This document shows positions 1-6,217 of a stretch of DNA of 6,307 bases, piece after piece (positions within the stretch are counted from its first letter, which is position 1; each line of letters opens with the position of its first letter). Made by a program: the position numbers and the translations under genes. The notes below the pieces were generated by a model. The model was not told where the DNA came from and did not search any database. It saw only the letters and a program-made list of their open reading frames with translations. This DNA comes from CAZIWJ01 sp964542855 (GTDB lineage Bacteria > Bacteroidota > Bacteroidia > Cytophagales > Cyclobacteriaceae): NCBI GenBank assembly GCA_964542855.1, contig CAZIWJ010000213.1, positions 1 to 6,307 on the forward strand, written 5' to 3'.

Positions 1-1
1 C

Positions 2-217
2 GTGGTTAGTGAAGTGGTCATGGGCTCACCCGCCGATGAGGTTGGCGTTTTACCCGGCGATATGGTACTGCGTGCCAACCACGTAAGCGTGCCCGACCTC
101 ACCCTGGGCTACCTGGGAGCGCTAATGCAAACCCGCCCGAACAAGAAAATTAAACTAAAATTATTTCGCGACGGTGAAGTGCTGAAGAAGAAATTCCGAC
201 TGGAAGAAGTACTGTAA
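2..217 (+). CDS. C-terminal fragment of a PDZ-domain protein, probably a retropepsin-like aspartyl protease
   Basis: This is the last 71 codons of a gene whose 5' part lies outside the window; the reading frame is open to the left edge and ends at TAA 215-217. The fragment is a PDZ domain. It has a GSPADE turn followed by VGVLPGDMVLRANH, the usual PDZ 'GSPA..AGL..GD.I..ING' ligand-groove block, then a basic strand region (KKIKLKLFRDGE) and a closing KKKFRLEEVL. In Bacteroidota this ending, with R-D-G-x-x-L-K-K-x-F-R-L at the extreme C-terminus, is typical of secreted or lipoprotein aspartyl proteases that carry one C-terminal PDZ domain. The catalytic part is not visible, so the protease call is inference; S41 or HtrA-type proteases are less likely alternatives. 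The GTG at base 2 is not taken as a start because the PDZ fold needs residues upstream. Confidence 0.75.
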   Translation: MVSEVVMGSPADEVGVLPGDMVLRANHVSVPDLTLGYLGALMQTRPNKKIKLKLFRDGEVLKKKFRLEEVL

Positions 218-224
218 ATAACCA

Positions 225-272
225 GGCCGGCCGCGGTGTGCCGTTACCTTGCCCGGGGCCGTGCGTTTTTTT
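225..272 (+). terminator. Candidate intrinsic terminator after the PDZ-protein gene
   Basis: A GC-rich segment starting eight bases after the stop codon contains GGCCGCGG (229-236) and CCCGGGGCC (252-260). These can pair through GGCC/GGCC and inner CGG/CCG with small bulges. Seven T residues follow at 266-272. The stem is imperfect and five bases separate it from the T run, so this is a reasonable but not clean rho-independent terminator. Confidence 0.45.
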
Positions 273-351
273 CGTGCTTTAGCCCCAATTTTAATTAACC
301 AGGGAAGTGCTTCATTTGGCAATTATCGAATTTTTTTTTTCTCCTGCCGTT

Positions 352-378
352 GTGTTTACAAAACACTTTCATAAGTGT
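352..378. promoter_or_regulatory. Two overlapping perfect inverted repeats upstream of the VWA gene (possible operator)
   Basis: GTGTTT-aca-AAACAC (352-366) is a perfect 6-bp inverted repeat. ACACTT-tcat-AAGTGT (363-378) is a second one that shares the ACAC at 363-366. Only one of the two hairpins, or one arrangement of dimeric protein, could form at a time. The heptamer TTCATAA occurs at 368-374 and again at 382-388. The block ends 46 bp before the ATG at 425, where a promoter/operator would be expected. No convincing TAnnTTTG -7 element was found; TTG 350-352 with TAAGTGTA 372-379 is only a weak match. An operator role is inferred from symmetry and position. Confidence 0.4.
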
Positions 379-424
379 ACATTCATAATACGAACATTAG
401 TACTCCATTATAAGTTAAAGCATT

Positions 425-1537
425 ATGCTTGGATATAGATTTTCCGATTACATTCCTGATGAAAATCAGCAAGGACAGGATCCTTTTGAAAACCTGATGC
501 AGATATTCAAAGAATTGCTGGTTATTACTTCCGGCGACGTAGACGAAGCCCTGCAATGGCTAACCAGCCTCGATAATCAGTATAACCTTACGAACGATGA
601 ATACGGCATCGGCGATTTTATCGAAGACCTGAAAAATAAAGGCTTCCTAACTGATAAAACACCAGACGGCAAGTTCAACGTTACGGCTAAAACGGAGCAA
701 ACTATCCGGAAGAGTGCGCTGGAAGAGATTTTTGGCAAGCTGCGTAAATCAGGACGTGGCGACCATAAAACCACCATCAGCGGGCTGGGCGATGAACCCA
801 GCACCGATCGGCGCGATTTTCAGTTTGGCGATGCCCTTGAGCAAATTGCCATGACCGATTCTATCCGGAATGCCCAAATTAACCACGGGCTTACCGACGA
901 CTTCATGCTTACTGAGAACGACCTGGAAATAAACGACACGGAGTACAAAACCCAAACGTCTACCGTGCTCATGATCGATATTTCCCACTCCATGATTTTG
1001 TACGGGGAAGATCGCATTACGCCGGCCAAAAAGGTAGCCATGGCCCTTTCCGAACTCATTACCACCCGTTATAAAAAAGATACGCTCGATGTTATTGTGT
1101 TTGGCAACGATGCCTGGCAAATTGAAATTAAAGATCTTCCCTACCTGTCGGTTGGTCCCTATCATACCAACACAGTTGCCGGGCTGGAACTGGCCATGGA
1201 TATTCTGCGCCGGCGTAAAAACAAAAACAAGCAGATTTTTATGATTACCGACGGCAAGCCTACCTGCCTGAAGGAGGGGATCAAGTATTATAAGAACAGC
1301 TTCGGGCTAGACAGTAAAATACTGAACAAAACCCTTAACCTGTCTGCGCAGTGCCGTAAAATTAACGTGCCCATTACTACTTTCATGATTGCCACTGACC
1401 CGTACCTGAAGCAGTTTGTCCAGGAATTCACCCAGGTGAATAATGGTAACGCCTATTACAGTAGCCTGAAAGGACTGGGTCACCTGATTTTTGAAGACTA
1501 TCGCAAAAACAGAAGAAAGTATTTTCGAAACCAATAA
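425..1537 (+). CDS. VWA-domain protein, partner of the downstream MoxR-like AAA+ ATPase
   Basis: A 370-residue cytosolic protein with no signal peptide or membrane segment. The C-terminal half (about residues 178-355) is a von Willebrand A domain with a complete metal-ion-dependent adhesion site: D185-x-S187-x-S189 in MIDISHSM, T248 in YHTNT followed by VAGLELA, and D276 in ITDGKP. The N-terminal half has the layout of VWA proteins paired with Mg-chelatase-like ATPases: an opening YRFSDYIPDE, a helical GDVDEALQWL segment, then a linker with FGD (residues 134-136) and DLEINDTEYKTQT just before the VWA core. The opening block supports the ATG at 425, although no Shine-Dalgarno sequence is visible. 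The AAA+ gene starts 27 bp downstream on the same strand, so the two are probably one operon. By analogy with Mg-chelatase D and MoxR-VWA pairs, this protein should bind a divalent metal and link the ATPase to its target. The target is unknown. The actinobacterial Rv0958/Rv0959 pair appears related, but that is from memory. Confidence 0.88.
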   Translation: MLGYRFSDYIPDENQQGQDPFENLMQIFKELLVITSGDVDEALQWLTSLDNQYNLTNDEYGIGDFIEDLKNKGFLTDKTPDGKFNVTAKTEQTIRKSALEEIFGKLRKSGRGDHKTTISGLGDEPSTDRRDFQFGDALEQIAMTDSIRNAQINHGLTDDFMLTENDLEINDTEYKTQTSTVLMIDISHSMILYGEDRITPAKKVAMALSELITTRYKKDTLDVIVFGNDAWQIEIKDLPYLSVGPYHTNTVAGLELAMDILRRRKNKNKQIFMITDGKPTCLKEGIKYYKNSFGLDSKILNKTLNLSAQCRKINVPITTFMIATDPYLKQFVQEFTQVNNGNAYYSSLKGLGHLIFEDYRKNRRKYFRNQ

Positions 1538-1564
1538 CGCCAAAGCCGCTTAAAATTTAAATCA

Positions 1565-3085
1565 ATGAAGTACGATAACCTTTCAGCAGAGCAACTGCTG
1601 GAGATAAAAACACTGGGTGCACTGAAAGCAGCCGGTTACCAGCCCAAATCTACCAAACAGGAACTCCGGCAAAACTTAATGGCCCGCCTGAAGAAAAAAG
1701 AACAGGTTTTCGGCGGCATCTGGGGGTACGAAGATACCGTAATTCCCGATACCGAACGAGCCCTGTTATCGATGCACAACATGATCCTGCTCGGGCTGCG
1801 GGGGCAGGCCAAAACGCGTATTGCCCGCATGATGGTGCACCTGCTCGATGAGTACGTGCCGGTGGTTGAAGGCTCGGAGCTGAACGACGACCCAATGGAA
1901 CCGCTTTCTTCTTTTGCCAAAAACCTGGTGGAAGAAAAAGGCGACGATACCCCTGTTACCTGGATGCATCGCAGCGAACGGTATACCGAAAAGCTGGCGA
2001 CCCCCGATGTAACCGTGGCCGACCTGATTGGTGATGCCGATCCCATTAAAGCGGCTACCCTGAAGCTACCTTACTCCGACGAGCGGGTTATTCATTACGG
2101 CCTTATTCCCCGGTCGCACCGCTGCATTTTTGTAATTAACGAACTGCCCGACTTACAGGCCCGGATTCAGGTGGCCCTGTTTAATATTCTGCAGGAAGGA
2201 GATATCCAGATTCGTGGTTTTAAAATTCGTTTGCCACTCGATATCCAGTTTGTATTTACTGCAAACCCGGAAGATTACACCAACCGTGGAAGTATTGTTA
2301 CGCCGCTGAAAGACCGCATCGACAGCCAGATTATTACCCACTACCCGAAGTCTATTGAAATCGGTAGGAAAATTACCGAACAGGAAGCCCGCATTAAGGA
2401 TGAGCAGAAAGGAGTGGTTCAGCTGAACGAGCTGGCTAAAAACCTGATCGAGCAGATTGCTTTTGAAGCGCGCACCAGCGAGTATGTAGACGAGAAAAGC
2501 GGGGTGTCGGCCCGGCTTACTATTTCGGCTTACGAAAACCTGGTAAGTGCTGCTGAGCGGAGGGCATTGATTAACGGGGAGAAAAATACCGATATCCGCG
2601 TTTCCGATTTTGTAGGAGTTATTCCTTCCATTACCGGTAAAGTAGAACTGGTTTACGAAGGAGAGCAGGAAGGCCCGGGTATTGTTGCCAATAACCTGGT
2701 AGGAAAGGCCATCCGCGAACAGTTCACGGAATACTTCCCCAACCCGGAAGAAGAAAAGAAACAGCGCAAGAATAAAACCGCCTACAGTAAAATTACCGGA
2801 TGGTTTGGCGAAGGTAACCACGTGGATTTACTGAACGACCTGGATAATAAAACTTATAAGAAAAACCTGGAAAGTGTGCCCGGATTGAAAGAACTGGTGG
2901 AACAACACCATTCCCGATCCGACCAGGCTACCCAGTTGTTTTTAATGGAGTTTGCGCTGCACGGCCTGGCCGAGTTCAGCCAGCTGAGCAAACAGCAGCT
3001 TGAATCGGGCTTACAGTTCAAAGATCTGCTGAGTAGTATGTTCTCCATGCCCGACCTGGGCGACGACGACTTCGACGATCGCTAA
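1565..3085 (+). CDS. MoxR/Mg-chelatase-like AAA+ ATPase
   Basis: A 506-residue soluble AAA+ protein. Walker A is G77-LRGQA-K83-T84, with Ala before the Lys as in MoxR-type ATPases (GxxGxAKT). The Walker B position reads CIFVI-N192-E193-L, so the usual Asp is Asn. It is followed by PDLQARIQVALFNILQEGD, the helical insert/pore region typical of the Mg-chelatase I/MoxR clade. Sensor 1 is N234 in FTANPEDYTNRG, a conserved basic box is PLKDR251, and a sensor-2-like Arg is R317 in GVSARLTISAYE. Residues 390-450 are charged and helical, and the C-terminus is very acidic (DLGDDDFDDR). Automatic pipelines often call such proteins 'magnesium chelatase' or 'sigma-54-interacting regulator'. No chlorophyll gene or sigma-54 activator domain is present here, so neither label should be read literally. 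It very likely remodels a protein target together with the VWA protein encoded 27 bp upstream. The ATG at 1565 is the first in frame and has no Shine-Dalgarno sequence. Confidence 0.88.
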   Translation: MKYDNLSAEQLLEIKTLGALKAAGYQPKSTKQELRQNLMARLKKKEQVFGGIWGYEDTVIPDTERALLSMHNMILLGLRGQAKTRIARMMVHLLDEYVPVVEGSELNDDPMEPLSSFAKNLVEEKGDDTPVTWMHRSERYTEKLATPDVTVADLIGDADPIKAATLKLPYSDERVIHYGLIPRSHRCIFVINELPDLQARIQVALFNILQEGDIQIRGFKIRLPLDIQFVFTANPEDYTNRGSIVTPLKDRIDSQIITHYPKSIEIGRKITEQEARIKDEQKGVVQLNELAKNLIEQIAFEARTSEYVDEKSGVSARLTISAYENLVSAAERRALINGEKNTDIRVSDFVGVIPSITGKVELVYEGEQEGPGIVANNLVGKAIREQFTEYFPNPEEEKKQRKNKTAYSKITGWFGEGNHVDLLNDLDNKTYKKNLESVPGLKELVEQHHSRSDQATQLFLMEFALHGLAEFSQLSKQQLESGLQFKDLLSSMFSMPDLGDDDFDDR

Positions 3086-3092
3086 CATTATT

Positions 3093-3126
3093 GCTTCCCT
3101 TTTCTTGGGGGAAGCTTTCTTTTTTT
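3093..3126 (+). terminator. Intrinsic terminator of the VWA-AAA+ operon
   Basis: A perfect 7-bp stem, GCTTCCC (3093-3099) with GGGAAGC (3109-3115), has a 9-base loop and is followed immediately by the T-rich run TTTCTTTTTTT (3116-3126). It begins 8 bp after the ATPase stop codon. This is a textbook rho-independent terminator and separates the operon from the AlbA_2 gene. Confidence 0.88.
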
Positions 3127-3154
3127 ATAGTTTTTAAAACAGGAAAAAACTATA
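3126..3154. repeat. Perfect 10-bp AT-rich inverted repeat
   Basis: TATAGTTTTT (3126-3135) and AAAAACTATA (3145-3154) are exact reverse complements separated by nine bases. The repeat starts on the last T of the preceding terminator and lies about 124 bp upstream of the AlbA_2 start codon. As RNA the stem would be weak (nine A-U pairs and one G-C). A protein-binding site, or a minor terminator for transcripts coming from the right, is therefore as plausible as a hairpin. Confidence 0.6.
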
Positions 3155-3277
3155 CTGAACGGGTAGGCGGAAAGCAGTCCGGCAGCAGTACTACGAAGCC
3201 TTACTAAAGCAAGGTTGCTGTTTTTACCGGGAACACCCCGTTTCCGTATATTATTACCCAGCGAAGTGCCGGTTGCG

Positions 3278-4077
3278 ATGACATTACAGGATGTAAAAAA
3301 TTTAGTGAGTGGTGGAGAAAGTGAACGCCTTGAGTTTAAGCGAAAGGTAGCTCATCCTGATAAAATTATTCGCGAAGTAGTTGCATTTGCCAATACCCAA
3401 GGCGGTTACCTGCTTATTGGCGTTGACGATAACGGTTCAATTCCGGGGTTGAAATTTGCCGAGGAAGAAATTTTTTCACTCAATAACGCCATCAAAAAAT
3501 GGTGCAGCCCGGTTATTCCCTATACTTTTGAAATTGTTCCCTTAACCAGCAAACGGGCCATAGCTATTTATTATATTGAAGAAGGGCCACGGAAGCCTTA
3601 CTTTGTGAAAAGTGAAGTGCTCCAGCCTGCCGTAGTAGCAGGCAGTTCGCAGAANNNNNNNNNNNNNNNNNNNNNNNNNNNNNNNNNNNNNNNNNNNNNN
3701 NNNNNNNNNNNNNNNNNNNNNNNNNNNNNNNNNNNNNNNNNNNNNNNNNNNNNNGCCGTAAAAAGAAACTTAAAGGCAAAGCCTATGTAAGAGTAGAAGA
3801 CAAAAGCCTGCAGGCCAGCCGGGAAGTGTGGCAAATCCTCAGGCGCAACAACCGACCCAAAGATATTCAATTTACCTACGGTGAAACGGAACAGCAGCTG
3901 ATGGAATTTTTGGGTAAGCACGAATATATTACTCTAAACCAGTTTAAACAGCTTACCAGTTTGCCGCACTTGCGGGCTTCGCACAAACTGGTGCTGCTGG
4001 TTCTGGCTAACGTTCTGGAAATAGTACCGCGCGAAAAAGAAGATATATACCGGCTCCGAACGGCTGGTTCCTGGTGA
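3278..4077 (+). CDS. AlbA_2 (Schlafen-like) domain protein, interrupted by an assembly gap
   Basis: One gene spans the 100-N gap. The left part (3278-3654, 125 residues) is an AlbA_2 domain, with E14-SERLEF-K21 near the start, FANTQGGYLLIGVDDNG (37-53) as the glycine-rich core, and RKPYFVK (105-111) at the domain end. The right part (frame from 3757, 106 residues) reads GKAYVRVEDKSLQASREVW and then a C-terminal helical region ending in a likely winged-helix segment (HEYITLNQFKQLTSLPHL to VLLVLANVLEIVP). Both parts match the usual order in Bacteroidota AlbA_2 proteins of roughly 200-220 residues. The frames on the two sides differ by one, so the real gap length must be 2 modulo 3 if the gene is intact. 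ATG 3278 is preferred; an upstream TTG extension to 3215 adds residues unlike the family. These proteins are usually annotated as ATP-binding or DNA-binding regulators, with little direct proof. The next gene follows 47 bp downstream. Confidence 0.78.
3655..3754. other. Assembly gap (100 N)
   Basis: Exactly 100 unknown bases, the usual placeholder for a scaffold join of unknown size. It lies inside the AlbA_2 gene. The placeholder length does not preserve the reading frame, so frame-based translations across it are wrong. Confidence 0.98.
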
Positions 4078-4124
4078 ATTTAAAGGTGCTGCCGGCTACC
4101 CCAACTGCCGGTTTCTTGCTAAAC

Positions 4125-5483
4125 ATGCCCCGAGCAAAAAAGAAAACCTCAACTGGGGATACCGAGCGTAAAATTTTTGTTCTCGACACCTCGGTTATCC
4201 TTTACGCCCACGATGCCATTCTCAATTTCGATGAACACGACGTAGGCATTCCCATTACGGTGCTGGAAGAACTAGACCAGTTTAAAAAAGGTAACGACAC
4301 CCGCAATTTTGAAGCCCGCGAATTTATTCGCCTGCTCGATAAGCTATCGGCCAACCAGTCGCTGCAGGACTGGATACCGCTTAATGGGTCGGCCCGCGGC
4401 AAGTTCCGGGTCGTACTGCATACCGAATCGAGAGTAGATGCTGAAAAGGTATTCGACGATGAGAAGGCCGACCATAAAATTCTGAACGCAGCCCTCACCA
4501 TGAAGGAGAAGTACCCCGGCCGTAAGGTAGTGCTGGTAACCAAAGACATTAACCTTCGCCTCAAGGCCAAATCGCTGAAGCTGACTGCCGAAGATTACGA
4601 AACCGGTAAGGTTAAACACCTGAACGATTTACCCCGCAGTAACAAGGTACTGGAACGGATTAACAGCCAGAAAATTAACGAGCTGTATAAAAACAACAAG
4701 ATAGAAGCTGAAAATATCCTGGGGCGCAAAAAAGCCGGGGATAACGAGTATTTTATTGTTAAAAGCAGTAAGAACTCGGCCCTCTGCTTCAAAAATCCGG
4801 AAACCGGGTTTATTGAACGGGTTGATAAGCGACAGGCTTACGGTATCCGTCCGCGAAATGCCGAGCAAACCTTTGCGTTGCATGCCATTTTAAACCCAAA
4901 CGCCAAGCTGGTAACCATTCAGGGGGTTGCGGGTACCGGAAAAACCCTGCTGGCCCTGGCGGGGGCCCTGGAGCAGCGAAGCCAGTACAAACAGATTTAC
5001 CTGGCCCGGCCCATTGTACCTTTAAGTAATAAAGATATTGGTTACCTGCCCGGCGATATTAAATCGAAGCTGAATCCTTATATGCAACCCCTGTGGGATA
5101 ACCTGAAGTTTATTCAGAACCAGTTCAAGGAGCACGACAAGGAGTTTACCCGCATTAATGAAATGGTGGAAACTGAAAAACTGGTTATTACCCCGCTGGC
5201 TTATATTCGGGGTCGCAGTTTATCGAACATTTTTTTTATCGTGGATGAGGCCCAGAACCTTACCCCGCACGAAGTGAAAACAATCATTACCCGGGCCGGC
5301 GACAATACGAAAATTGTGTTCACCGGCGATGTTTACCAGATCGATACCCCGTACCTCGACACTCAAAGTAACGGGCTTTCGTACCTGATCGACCGGGTAA
5401 AAACGCACGAACTCTACGCCCACGTTACGCTGGAAAAAGGGGAGCGCTCTGAACTGGCTAACCTGGCCAACGAGTTATTGTAG
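4125..5483 (+). CDS. PIN-PhoH fusion protein (PhoH2-type RNase/NTPase)
   Basis: A 452-residue cytosolic protein with two domains. The N-terminal PIN nuclease domain (about 16-150) shows the acidic set expected for metal-dependent RNA cleavage: D21 in FVLDTSVILY, E48/E49 in ITVLEELDQF, D116 in ADHKIL, and D141 in VTKDINLR. After a lysine-rich linker, the PhoH domain (about 240-450) starts at IRPRNAEQ. It carries Walker A G267-VAGTG-K273-T274, the PhoH block LARPIVPLSNKDIGYLPGD, Walker B FFIV-D374-E375-AQN, and FTGDVYQID (399-407). Mycobacterial PhoH2 proteins of this architecture are described as RNA helicase/RNase enzymes, so ATP-driven RNA unwinding coupled to cleavage is the likely activity. 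ATG 4125 (MPRAKKK, directly before the PIN strand) is preferred. A GTG at 4074 would add 17 residues and overlap the AlbA_2 stop by 4 bp (GTGA). Neither start has a strong Shine-Dalgarno sequence. Co-transcription with the upstream gene is likely. Confidence 0.92.
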   Translation: MPRAKKKTSTGDTERKIFVLDTSVILYAHDAILNFDEHDVGIPITVLEELDQFKKGNDTRNFEAREFIRLLDKLSANQSLQDWIPLNGSARGKFRVVLHTESRVDAEKVFDDEKADHKILNAALTMKEKYPGRKVVLVTKDINLRLKAKSLKLTAEDYETGKVKHLNDLPRSNKVLERINSQKINELYKNNKIEAENILGRKKAGDNEYFIVKSSKNSALCFKNPETGFIERVDKRQAYGIRPRNAEQTFALHAILNPNAKLVTIQGVAGTGKTLLALAGALEQRSQYKQIYLARPIVPLSNKDIGYLPGDIKSKLNPYMQPLWDNLKFIQNQFKEHDKEFTRINEMVETEKLVITPLAYIRGRSLSNIFFIVDEAQNLTPHEVKTIITRAGDNTKIVFTGDVYQIDTPYLDTQSNGLSYLIDRVKTHELYAHVTLEKGERSELANLANELL

Positions 5484-5642
5484 TCTTTTTCTGTTACCCA
5501 GGTAAGGTTACTCGTGTTAAGTACGGGGATTGAAAGCTAATATTGATATTTCCGTGCCTGAATGTAAACGTTTCCAGCCCTGTTCCTGTCGTTACTGTTA
5601 TCTTTATCGTCTGCCCAGGAAGCATACTCCGAACAATGCAAG

Positions 5643-5675
5643 GGGGAAAAGACGGGGTAAAACAGGGGCATTGCA
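5643..5675. repeat. Three imperfect 11-bp units, each starting with GGGG
   Basis: GGGGaaaagac, GGGGtaaaaca and GGGGcattgca follow each other without spacers, starting at 5643, 5654 and 5665. The G tracts therefore recur about once per helical turn. CAATGC (5634-5639) and GCATTG (5668-5673) form a 6-bp inverted repeat around the first two units. There is no fourth nearby tract, so an intramolecular four-tract G-quadruplex is not supported. The function is unknown and it may be chance. Confidence 0.4.
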
Positions 5676-5746
5676 AACACTATTCCACGAGTATGGTATA
5701 TTACAACATGCAGTTTTTTGCGTTGAGCCCAGGTTGTTAACCTTAC

Positions 5747-5779
5747 AAAAAAAGCCTTGCTCTCCGAAAGAACAAGGCT
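5747..5779 (-). terminator. Intrinsic terminator of rplS
   Basis: Read on the minus strand, AGCCTTG and CAAGGCT form a perfect 7-bp stem (arms 5773-5779 and 5753-5759) with a 13-base loop. The stem runs directly into seven T residues (A run at 5747-5753 on the plus strand). It lies 37 bp past the rplS stop codon. On the plus strand the stem is followed by GAATAATTT, not a T run, so it should act mainly on rplS transcripts. Confidence 0.85.
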
Positions 5780-5816
5780 GAATAATTTAATGCGGAAACC
5801 GGAAAAACTGAAAGGA

Positions 5817-6185
5817 TTAATGTCCCTTGATGACCCGCTTTTCCCTGATACGGGCAGACTTACCCTGACGCCCACGCAGGTAGTACAAACGGGCGCGTCG
5901 TACCCTACCGCGACGGATTAGTTCAATTTTTTCGATGGATGGGGACAACAAAGGAAATATTCGCTCTACACCCACACTGTTCGATATTTTACGAACCGTA
6001 AAGGTTTCACCGTTGGTGTTCCGGTTTTTGCGCTGGATAACCGTACCCTGGAATTGCTGGGTACGCTCCTTGTTTCCCTCCTTAATCTTTACATATATAT
6101 TCACCGTATCGCCAGGATTGAAATCAGGATGCTTCTCGCGAATTTCGCTTCCTGGCTGCTCTACTAGTTTTATTAAATCGCTCAT
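5817..6185 (-). CDS. rplS: 50S ribosomal protein L19
   Basis: A 122-residue protein that matches L19 along its whole length, close to the family's usual 115-120 residues. Hallmarks are FNPGDTVNIYVKIKEG near residues 22-37, RTQQFQGTVIQRKN (41-54), TFTVRKISNSVGVERIFPL (61-79), and the basic C-terminal block RRGRVRRARLYYLRG followed by GKSARIRE. L19 sits at the 30S-50S interface of the ribosome. The ATG at 6185 (MSDLIKLVEQ) is preferred; an upstream ATG at 6209 would add eight residues not seen in the family and would overlap the probable transcription start. The usual partners rpsP, rimM and trmD are not next to it in this window, and it has its own promoter and terminator, so it is probably transcribed alone. 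Confidence 0.97.
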   Translation of the reverse strand: MSDLIKLVEQPGSEIREKHPDFNPGDTVNIYVKIKEGNKERTQQFQGTVIQRKNRNTNGETFTVRKISNSVGVERIFPLLSPSIEKIELIRRGRVRRARLYYLRGRQGKSARIREKRVIKGH

Positions 6186-6217
6186 CACGTACGTACAGGT
6201 TATCTTCAAAAGGATTG

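Larger units (their letters stand above)
5484..5816. other. Convergent intergenic region between the PIN-PhoH gene and rplS
   Basis: This 333-bp stretch has no convincing gene. Open frames on the plus strand begin with TTG or lack any family signature and run into the rplS terminator. Visible structure is limited to a TTACC-ca-GGTAA palindrome just after the PIN-PhoH stop (5494-5505), a three-copy G-tract repeat (5643-5675), and the rplS terminator (5747-5779). No clear intrinsic terminator for the PIN-PhoH gene was found on the plus strand. Confidence 0.7.

Noticed and set aside
3183..3225. CAGCA/TGCTG pairing followed by TTTTT upstream of the AlbA_2 gene, terminator-like
   Set aside because: The stem is only 5 bp, with a large asymmetric internal loop before a 4-bp inner stem. 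It is too weak to call.
3215..3277. 21-residue N-terminal extension of the AlbA_2 protein from a TTG codon
   Set aside because: The residues do not resemble the family, and ATG 3278 places the conserved ESERLEFK block at the normal distance from the start.
3826..4077. Separate small gene after the assembly gap, starting at GTG 3826
   Set aside because: The frame is open back to the gap edge, and the upstream residues (GKAYVRVEDKSLQASRE) are family-typical. It is the 3' part of the AlbA_2 gene and not a separate gene.
4089..4112. CCGGC/GCCGG inverted repeat before the PIN-PhoH ATG
   Set aside because: Five base pairs with a long loop and no T run. It is not distinguishable from chance in GC-rich sequence.
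5530..5781. Plus-strand open frame of 83 codons with a Cys-x-Cys-x-x-Cys cluster downstream of the PIN-PhoH gene
   Set aside because: It starts with TTG, has no ribosome-binding signal, shows no family resemblance and runs through the rplS terminator hairpin. It is most likely a chance frame.
5537..5875. Minus-strand open frame of 112 codons overlapping the rplS 3' end
   Set aside because: It begins inside rplS in another frame, crosses the rplS terminator and has no recognisable domain.
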